A stretch of 64,000 nucleotides of DNA from an uncultured Alphaproteobacteria bacterium (GTDB lineage Bacteria; Pseudomonadota; Alphaproteobacteria; Caulobacterales; Parvularculaceae). The DNA lies in NCBI GenBank assembly GCA_902826095.1, contig CADEDN010000014.1, forward strand, positions 1 through 64,000. The letters are read 5' to 3'. The position numbers were made by a program, and so were the translations under genes. A model generated the notes under the pieces. That model was not told where the DNA came from, searched no databases, and saw only the letters and a list, made by a program, of their open reading frames with translations. Position 1 is the stretch's first letter. Every line of letters begins with the position of its first letter. Below, one piece after another: positions 58,708 to 64,000 of the stretch.

Positions 58708-61068
58708 TCAGCCCGTCGCGCGGCTGTAGTGCCGCCGGTTCGGCCGCGCCTTGGCGGCGAGGTCGGCGGCTTTTTCGTTGGTCTTTTCGGCCTCGCGATA
58801 GAGCTGATATTCGCCCGATTTCAACTGAACAGGCCAGCCGGGCGCAACGCCGGCGACGCGGCGAACGCCGTAATGCCCGGCCGCCTGGCGCGTAAAGAAC
58901 GGATTGTTCAGATGCGGCCGCGCCAGCGCGCAAAGATCGGCTCTCGCCGCGGCGACGATCATGTTCACCTGTTCAGGGAGCGTGATGTCGCCGACGGCGA
59001 TCGTCGGAATGCCGACCTCATGCTTGATGAATTCGGCGAACGGCGTCTGCCACATTCGTCCATAAACGGGCTTTTGCCGTCTGACCGTCTGCCCGGAGGA
59101 AGCGTGGATGATGTCGACGCCCGCCGCCTTGAAGGCGAGCGAGTAGGCCTTGATGTCGTCGGTCGTGACGCCGCCCACCGCCCAGTCCGAGCAGGAGAAC
59201 CGGACGGACATCGGCCGATCAACAGGCCAGACCGCGCGCATCGCCTCGAAGACCTCGAGCGGAAAGCGCAAGCGCCCGGCGGCGTCGCCGCCATATCGAT
59301 CCTTACGCTGATTGGTCAGCGGCGAAAGGAAGCTCGCCAGAAGATACCCATGCGCGCAATGAAGTTCGAGCATGTCGAACCCGGCGCGCCTCCCCCGCTT
59401 CGTCGCGGCGACAAATTCGTCGCGAATGCGGTCCATGCCGGCGCGATCAAGCTCGGCGGGCGTGTCGGAAACCCCGTCGATATAGGGTAACGGCGAGGCG
59501 GAGACGAGCGGCCAATTGGCGCGCGCCAGCGGCATGTCTTCGCCGTCGGCCGGGGTCTTCGTCGATCCCTTGCGGCCGGCATGGCCGAGCTGCAGCGCGA
59601 CTTTTGACGGCGTCGTTTCATGAATGAATTCGATGAGCCGTTTCCAGTCCGCCTCCTGCCTGTCGCTCCAAAGGCCCGTGCATGCCTCGGTGATCCGCGC
59701 ATCAGGCGTCGGACAAGTCATCTCGGTGAATATGAGGCCGGCGCCGCCGACCGCGCGCGCGGCGTAGTGTGAAAAATGCCAGTCATTGAGATCGCCGTCG
59801 ACGGACGAATATTGGGCCATGGGCGCCATGGCGACGCGGTTGGGGATAGTCAGCCCGCGCAGGTCGAACGGCGTGAACATCGGCGTCGGCCTTTCGGCGG
59901 CGACCGCGCGCCCGGTGTTTCGACGGTAGCGGTCGTAGAATTCGGCTTCGACTTGTTCGAGGAACGATGCGTCGCGGCGCTTGATATTGTCCCAGGTCAA
60001 ACCCTTGGCGCGCGACATGATCGTAAAGGCGAACTCGAAGCGCTCCTTCTCCCAGTGCATCGGCATGTCTTCGAAAAATTTCAGCGACACTTCGGCGTTG
60101 TGTTGCGTCACCTCGACCGGCGTCCTGCGCGCTTTCTCATAGGCGGCGAGAGCGGCCGGAACATCCCCGGCATTGTCGACGACCGCGTCGGAAAGTCCGA
60201 TCGCGCATTCCATGGCGAGCTTGGTGCCGGAGCCGATCGACCAATGCGCCGTCGCTTTCGCATCGCCCAAAAGCGCGATGTTCCCGACGCTCCATGCCGA
60301 GCAGCTGATTTTCGGGAAATTGCGCCAGATCGAGCGATTGGTCGTCAGCCTGTGGCCCTGAAGCTCCTCGGCGAAGACTTTCTCCAGATAACGCGCGCTT
60401 TCCTCCTCCGACAGGTCGGCGAAACCGCTCGCCGCCCAACATTCAGGCGTCGTTTCGATGACCCAGGTCGAGGCGCCCTCTTCATATTGGTAAGTGTGCG
60501 CGCAGAAATGTCCGTGCTCAGTCTTGCGGAAGAAGAAGGTGAATGCGTCCAGCGGCCGCGTCGAACCCATCCAGGTGAATTTGTTGCGCTTGTCCTCAAG
60601 GCTGACGCCAAATTCCCGGTCGTATTTCTTACGAATTTGGCTGTTGACGCCGTCCGCGACGAGGATGAGGTCGCTGTCGGCGAAGCGCTGCTCGAAGCTC
60701 GCGGGATCGACTTGCGCGTTAAAATGCAGGCCGACGCCTTCCTCGGCGCAACGCTTTTGCAGCAATTGGAGAAGGGTCTTGCGCGAACAGCCGGCGAAAC
60801 CATTGCCGCCGACGATTGTGCGGTTTCCTTCATGCTCGATGACGATATCCGACCAATAGGCGAAACGGTCCTTGATCATCGCGTAGGATTTCGGGTCGCG
60901 GCTCAAAAACTCGTCGAGCGTCTCGTCGGAGAAGACGACGCCGAAGCCGAATGTGTCGTCGGGACGGTTTTGCTCATAGACGTCGATGATTGCGGACGGC
61001 GCGCGCTTTTTCGTCAGAAGCGCGAAATAGAGCCCGCCTGGCCCGCCGCCGATGACCGATATTTTCAT
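58708..61068 (-). CDS. FAD monooxygenase - Old Yellow Enzyme fusion (salicylyl-CoA 5-hydroxylase/anthraniloyl-CoA monooxygenase type)
   Basis: The 786-aa protein joins an N-terminal FAD hydroxylase (~1-385: SVIGGGPGGLYFALLTKK, then the DG motif region LILVADGVNSQIRKKY and IALLGDAKATAHWSIGSG). The C-terminus (~393-786) is an OYE-type flavin reductase (PFDLRGLTIPNRVAMAPMAQ, LELHCAHGYLLASFLSPLTN, DLCALARPHLNNPFF). This exact fusion is known for 2-aminobenzoyl-CoA monooxygenase/reductase and salicylyl-CoA 5-hydroxylase proteins. It heads a CoA-type catabolic operon in the reverse direction, with RidA, acyl-CoA dehydrogenase and enoyl-CoA hydratase upstream. Substrate choice is not certain; no CoA ligase is visible here. 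Confidence 0.9.
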   Translation of the reverse strand: MKISVIGGGPGGLYFALLTKKRAPSAIIDVYEQNRPDDTFGFGVVFSDETLDEFLSRDPKSYAMIKDRFAYWSDIVIEHEGNRTIVGGNGFAGCSRKTLLQLLQKRCAEEGVGLHFNAQVDPASFEQRFADSDLILVADGVNSQIRKKYDREFGVSLEDKRNKFTWMGSTRPLDAFTFFFRKTEHGHFCAHTYQYEEGASTWVIETTPECWAASGFADLSEEESARYLEKVFAEELQGHRLTTNRSIWRNFPKISCSAWSVGNIALLGDAKATAHWSIGSGTKLAMECAIGLSDAVVDNAGDVPAALAAYEKARRTPVEVTQHNAEVSLKFFEDMPMHWEKERFEFAFTIMSRAKGLTWDNIKRRDASFLEQVEAEFYDRYRRNTGRAVAAERPTPMFTPFDLRGLTIPNRVAMAPMAQYSSVDGDLNDWHFSHYAARAVGGAGLIFTEMTCPTPDARITEACTGLWSDRQEADWKRLIEFIHETTPSKVALQLGHAGRKGSTKTPADGEDMPLARANWPLVSASPLPYIDGVSDTPAELDRAGMDRIRDEFVAATKRGRRAGFDMLELHCAHGYLLASFLSPLTNQRKDRYGGDAAGRLRFPLEVFEAMRAVWPVDRPMSVRFSCSDWAVGGVTTDDIKAYSLAFKAAGVDIIHASSGQTVRRQKPVYGRMWQTPFAEFIKHEVGIPTIAVGDITLPEQVNMIVAAARADLCALARPHLNNPFFTRQAAGHYGVRRVAGVAPGWPVQLKSGEYQLYREAEKTNEKAADLAAKARPNRRHYSRATG

Positions 61069-61460
61069 GGGATCACCGCCGTCGTTTCAATTTCGACTTT
61101 CGCCGCGTCCTCGACCAGCGCGACGACTTGCACGAGCGCCATGCAGGGAAAGACCTTGCCGAAAATCTCGCGCCACGCAGCGCCGATCTCTTGCGCGCTC
61201 GAAAGATATTCGCGCTTGTCGGTGACGTAGCAGGTCATGCGCACAATATCGGCGGGCTTTGCCCCGCCCTCGGCGAGAATTGCGCGCGTGTTGAGCAGCG
61301 CCTGGCGGAACTGCCCGGCGAGGTCTTTTGCGACGAACTTCTCTGCTTCATTCCAGCCGACGACGCCGGCCGTAAACACCATGCGGCCGGAGGCGGCGAT
61401 GCCGTTTGCGTATCCCTTCGGGCGGGGCCAGCCGGCGGGTTGCAGCGTCTTGCGCGTCAT
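61065..61460 (-). CDS. RidA family protein with altered active-site arginine
   Basis: The 131-aa protein has the YjgF/RidA fold ([60 protein letters not shown]). Where typical RidA enamine deaminases have the conserved Arg (FPAR), this one reads FPCM, so the usual imine-hydrolysis residue is missing. The C-terminus keeps [13 protein letters not shown]. It overlaps the fused monooxygenase gene start by four bases and the acyl-CoA dehydrogenase stop by four. It may bind a ring or CoA intermediate without deaminating it, or belong to a divergent Rid subgroup. Function is unassigned. Confidence 0.85.
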   Translation of the reverse strand: MTRKTLQPAGWPRPKGYANGIAASGRMVFTAGVVGWNEAEKFVAKDLAGQFRQALLNTRAILAEGGAKPADIVRMTCYVTDKREYLSSAQEIGAAWREIFGKVFPCMALVQVVALVEDAAKVEIETTAVIP

Positions 61461-62641
61461 GCGCCCTCTCCCGCGAAATTCTGCAGATGCTGGCGCGCAA
61501 TGACGATCTTCTGCACTTCCGACGCGCCTTCATAGATTCGGAGCGCGCGAATGTCGCGATAGAGTTCCTCGACTTTCACCCCTTTCGTGACGCCGAGGCC
61601 GCCGAAGAGCTGCACGGCTTTGTCGATCACTTGCTGCGCTTGATCCGTGGCGAAGAGTTTCGCCATCGCCGCTTCGCGCGTCACGCGCGTTTTCCTGACG
61701 TCTTTCGTCCAGGCAGATCGGTAGACGAGAAGCGCCGATGCGTCGATGTCGAGCGCCATTTCCGCGAGGCGCTCCTGCGCGATCGGCTGATCGGCAAGGG
61801 TTGCGCCGAACATTTTTCGCATTGTCGCGCGCGTCGTCGCCTCATCGAGCGCGCGACGGGCGAGTCCGAGCGCCGCTGCGCCGACCGTCGTTCTGAAAAT
61901 GTCGAGCGTGCCGAGCGCGATCTTCAGGCCGTCGCCCTCGGCGCCAATGAGGCGATCAGCCGGGATGGCGCAATTATCGAAGCGAAGGCGCGCGAGCGGA
62001 TGCGGCGCGATGACCTCAATGCGTTCGGCGACAGACAATCCACTCGTGTCCGCGTCAATGATGACGGCGGAAACATTTTTTGGCCCTTCTCCGCTGCGGG
62101 CGAAAAGCGTGTAGAAATTCGCGATTCCGCCATTTGAAATCCACGTCTTTTCGCCGTCGGCGCGATAGCCCGCCGCGGTCCTCGAAAGCGATGTCGTCAT
62201 CGCGGCGACGTCGGAACCTGCGTTCTCCTCCGACAGCGCAAAGGCGGCGATCTTCTCGCCGGAAGCGACAGCAGGGAGGTACTTCTTTTTCAGCGCGTGC
62301 GAGCCGAATGTCGAGATCGCGCCGGAGCCGAGACCCTGCATCGCAAAGGCGAAATCAGCGAGCCCGGAATGCCGCGCCAGCGTTTCGCGAATGAGGGAAA
62401 GCGCGCGCACGTCGAGCGAGTTCAATACGCCGCCGAATTCCGCCGGCACGCAATAGCGCAGCCACCCGTCTTCGCCGAGCGCCGTCACCAGCGCCCGGCA
62501 TGTCGCGTCGATTTTTTCATGCGCTCCCGGCGCATCGACAATCGCCGGAAGACGCCGCGTCGCCCAATCATCAAGGCTTTCCGCGAGCGCCTTATGGTGC
62601 GGTTCAAAGAACGGCCAATCGAGAAAGGTCTTGTCCGCCAT
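61457..62641 (-). CDS. Acyl-CoA dehydrogenase
   Basis: The 394-aa flavoenzyme has [20 protein letters not shown] (FAD/substrate loop), [17 protein letters not shown] and [20 protein letters not shown]. The catalytic Glu lies in [19 protein letters not shown], with the IYEG signature near the C-terminus. It oxidises an acyl-CoA to the enoyl-CoA and passes electrons to ETF. ATG 62641 shares a base with the enoyl-CoA hydratase stop (TGATG). With the hydratase it forms a beta-oxidation-like pair that would act on the ring-cleaved CoA thioester. The C-terminus overlaps the RidA gene. Confidence 0.94.
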   Translation of the reverse strand: MADKTFLDWPFFEPHHKALAESLDDWATRRLPAIVDAPGAHEKIDATCRALVTALGEDGWLRYCVPAEFGGVLNSLDVRALSLIRETLARHSGLADFAFAMQGLGSGAISTFGSHALKKKYLPAVASGEKIAAFALSEENAGSDVAAMTTSLSRTAAGYRADGEKTWISNGGIANFYTLFARSGEGPKNVSAVIIDADTSGLSVAERIEVIAPHPLARLRFDNCAIPADRLIGAEGDGLKIALGTLDIFRTTVGAAALGLARRALDEATTRATMRKMFGATLADQPIAQERLAEMALDIDASALLVYRSAWTKDVRKTRVTREAAMAKLFATDQAQQVIDKAVQLFGGLGVTKGVKVEELYRDIRALRIYEGASEVQKIVIARQHLQNFAGEGA

Positions 62642-63450
62642 CAATCGCCCCCGAAGACCGGTTTTTCTTTCGACGCAAAGGCGTCAAACGCGCGCTTGAA
62701 ATCATTCGTCTTCATGCAGATCGCCTGCGCCTGCGCTTCGGCCTCGATCGCCGTGTCGAGGCTCATGTCCCATTCCATGTTGAGCTGGTTCTTGGTCATT
62801 CCGTTGGCGAAAGTCGGCCCCGCGGCGAGACGCTCCGCCATCGCCATGGCGTGAGCGTCGAGCTTGTCCGCTGGAACGAGTTCGTTGAAAAACCCCCAGG
62901 CGAGGCCTTCCGGAGCCGACATCGAGCGGCCGAAAAAAAGCAGCTCCGACGCGCGCCCCTGGCCGATAATGCGCGGCAAGATCGCGCAAGCGCCCATGTC
63001 GCAGCCCGCGAGCCCGACGCGATTGAACAGGAAGGCGGTCTTGGCCTCGGGCGTCGCATAGCGAAGATCCGACGACATCGAGATGATGGCGCCCGCGCCG
63101 ACCGATACGCCGTCGACGGCGGCGATGATCGGCTGCGGGCAGTGGCGCATCGCCTTCACGAGATCGCCCGTCATGCGCGTGAAGTTGAGGAGTTCCGGCA
63201 TGCCCATCTTGGTGAGCGGGCCAATGATGTCGTGGACGTCGCCGCCCGAACAGAAATTGCCGCCCTCGCCGCCGAAGACGACGACCTTGACGTCGTTCAG
63301 GTAGACAAGCGCGCGAAACATGTCGCGCAGTTCGGCATAGGACTCGAAGGTCAAGGGGTTCTTTCGCTCCGGCCGGTCGAGCGACACCCGTGCGATCCCG
63401 CCAGCATATGTCCATTTGAAGTGTTTCGGCTTGAATGTTTCAGGATTCAT
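62641..63450 (-). CDS. Enoyl-CoA hydratase/isomerase family protein
   Basis: The 269-aa crotonase-fold protein has [16 protein letters not shown]-like ([20 protein letters not shown]) N-terminus, the oxyanion-hole region [16 protein letters not shown], and [20 protein letters not shown] with [19 protein letters not shown] start it at ATG 63450, where the ATGA overlap with the MarR stop gives translational coupling. The frame extends upstream through the MarR gene but has no family support. In anthranilate-CoA and gentisyl-CoA type pathways such a protein acts on the monooxygenated ring, so the specific reaction could be hydration or ring-opening. Not assigned further. Confidence 0.92.
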   Translation of the reverse strand: MNPETFKPKHFKWTYAGGIARVSLDRPERKNPLTFESYAELRDMFRALVYLNDVKVVVFGGEGGNFCSGGDVHDIIGPLTKMGMPELLNFTRMTGDLVKAMRHCPQPIIAAVDGVSVGAGAIISMSSDLRYATPEAKTAFLFNRVGLAGCDMGACAILPRIIGQGRASELLFFGRSMSAPEGLAWGFFNELVPADKLDAHAMAMAERLAAGPTFANGMTKNQLNMEWDMSLDTAIEAEAQAQAICMKTNDFKRAFDAFASKEKPVFGGD

Positions 63451-63908
63451 GCGGCGTCCTTTCGCGAACGGGCGATGTCTGTCGGTGAAATAAGCGCGAG
63501 CAGCCGGCGCAAGGATTTCAATTGCGCCGGGCTGACGCCGGCGAAGGCGTCCTCGATCCATCGGCGATGCGCAACCGCCATCTCGGCGAAGACGCGCTCG
63601 CCTTTCTTCGTCATCGTGAAGATGGCGACGCGTCCGTCGTCAGGATCGACCGCGCGCTTGACCAGGCCGTCGCGGATGAGCGGCGCGGTCACTTGCGTGG
63701 TGTTGCCGTCCGAGACCATCAATCGCTCGGTCAGCGCGCCGGCGCGAAGTCCGCCCGGCCTTGCGCGGTCGAGCGCCGATAGAACGTCAAAGCGCGCAAT
63801 CGAATGGCCGTAGCCGCTGCGAAACGCGGTATCGACGGCTTTCTTCAGCCCTTGCGATGTTGCGAGCAATGTCAGCCATGCGCGGACGGCTTCGCGATCA
63901 TCGCTCAT
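63447..63908 (-). CDS. MarR family transcriptional regulator
   Basis: The 153-aa winged-helix protein has [38 protein letters not shown] (helix-turn-helix) split over several helices, then [21 protein letters not shown] (the beta-wing with the DxRxxxxxxT motif). It is a dimeric repressor or activator that responds to small aromatic ligands in many aromatic-degradation operons. It is embedded in the operon, overlapping the SDR stop and the hydratase start by four bases each. It may control the operon by binding an upstream site outside the window, with an aromatic acid or CoA ester as ligand. Confidence 0.93.
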   Translation of the reverse strand: MSDDREAVRAWLTLLATSQGLKKAVDTAFRSGYGHSIARFDVLSALDRARPGGLRAGALTERLMVSDGNTTQVTAPLIRDGLVKRAVDPDDGRVAIFTMTKKGERVFAEMAVAHRRWIEDAFAGVSPAQLKSLRRLLALISPTDIARSRKDAA

Positions 63909-64000
63909 GCGATCGCCTCGCCGCCGTCAATGACGATCGCCTGGCCGTTGACCGCTGCGGCGGCGTCGCTTGCAAGATAAGCCGCGGCCGCGGCGACTTC
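63905..64000 (-). CDS. SDR family oxidoreductase (partial, only C-terminus in window)
   Basis: Only 31 C-terminal residues are inside the window. They read AAAAAYLASDAAAAVNGQ then [11 protein letters not shown], matching the classical SDR C-terminus (xFLASDxAxxxTGxxxxVDGG). In the anthraniloyl-CoA-type operon this would be the 3-hydroxyacyl-CoA dehydrogenase step. The stop overlaps the MarR ATG. The start lies beyond the window edge. Confidence 0.85.
   Translation of the reverse strand, partial: EVAAAAAYLASDAAAAVNGQAIVIDGGEAIA

Noticed and set aside
59776-61230. 484-codon plus-strand frame antisense to the fused monooxygenase
   Set aside because: Shadow of a clearly coding opposite strand.
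1-64000. tRNA, rRNA, integrase, transposase or phage genes
   Set aside because: None recognised on either strand by motif or structure; small tRNA-like folds cannot be fully excluded without a covariance search.

Overview
This window reads as chromosome from a GC-rich alphaproteobacterium with a respiratory chain. The evidence is a nuoA-nuoB junction, a Coq4-type ubiquinone protein, a ruvC-ruvA-ruvB operon, a TonB-dependent receptor, type-I-secreted RTX proteins, and the alphaproteobacterial style of palindromic intergenic repeats. The genus cannot be fixed from the sequence. No tRNA, rRNA, CRISPR array, insertion sequence or phage gene was seen.

Layout. 1-1401: end of a nuo operon (minus) and a c-type cytochrome lipoprotein. 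1477-3870: a serralysin-like RTX metalloprotease. 4242-19358 (minus): a surface-glycan locus with a sulfotransferase-like protein, a sugar-acid set (lactonase, SDR, 2-hydroxyacid dehydrogenase, CMP-sugar synthetase), glycosyltransferases, two large GT2-MptE-like fusions, methyltransferases and a Wzm/Wzt-type ABC exporter. 19648-24764 (plus): a tight operon of ACP, FkbH-like HAD enzyme, MBOAT acyltransferase, SGNH-like membrane protein, a 46-aa one-helix microprotein and a VOC enzyme. 24766-32682: a methyltransferase, a seven-repeat FG-GAP/RTX protein, two GT2 enzymes, and gmd-fcl for GDP-L-fucose. 32814-36239: an aminotransferase and a TPR-sulfotransferase.

36399-45514 (plus): TonB-dependent receptor, amidohydrolase, a PYROXD2-like FAD oxidoreductase, an M16 peptidase and a Rieske oxygenase. 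45651-52100: a TolB-propeller/CehA-type metallohydrolase, a GNAT, a DUF849 (BKACE) enzyme, and a divergent class III aminotransferase with a histone-deacetylase-like amidohydrolase. 52447-58702: an NTF2-like lipoprotein, Coq4, ThiE, a Sel1-repeat protein, and ruvCA / FtsH-ectodomain-like protein / ruvB. 58708-64000 (minus): a CoA-thioester catabolic operon with a fused FAD monooxygenase/Old-Yellow-Enzyme protein, an unusual RidA, an acyl-CoA dehydrogenase, an enoyl-CoA hydratase, a MarR regulator and the end of an SDR.

The most interesting candidate is 19648-24764. Its parts match the D-alanylation (Dlt) logic of Gram-positive bacteria: carrier protein, activating enzyme, MBOAT, SGNH transferase, and a one-helix microprotein whose last six residues (FIYDGI) resemble the C-terminal acyl-shuttle tyrosine motif of DltX. 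The activating enzyme is FkbH-like instead of DltA-like, so I infer a glyceryl-type group moved from an ACP across the inner membrane to a surface glycan. It sits inside a glycan-export locus of a Gram-negative organism.
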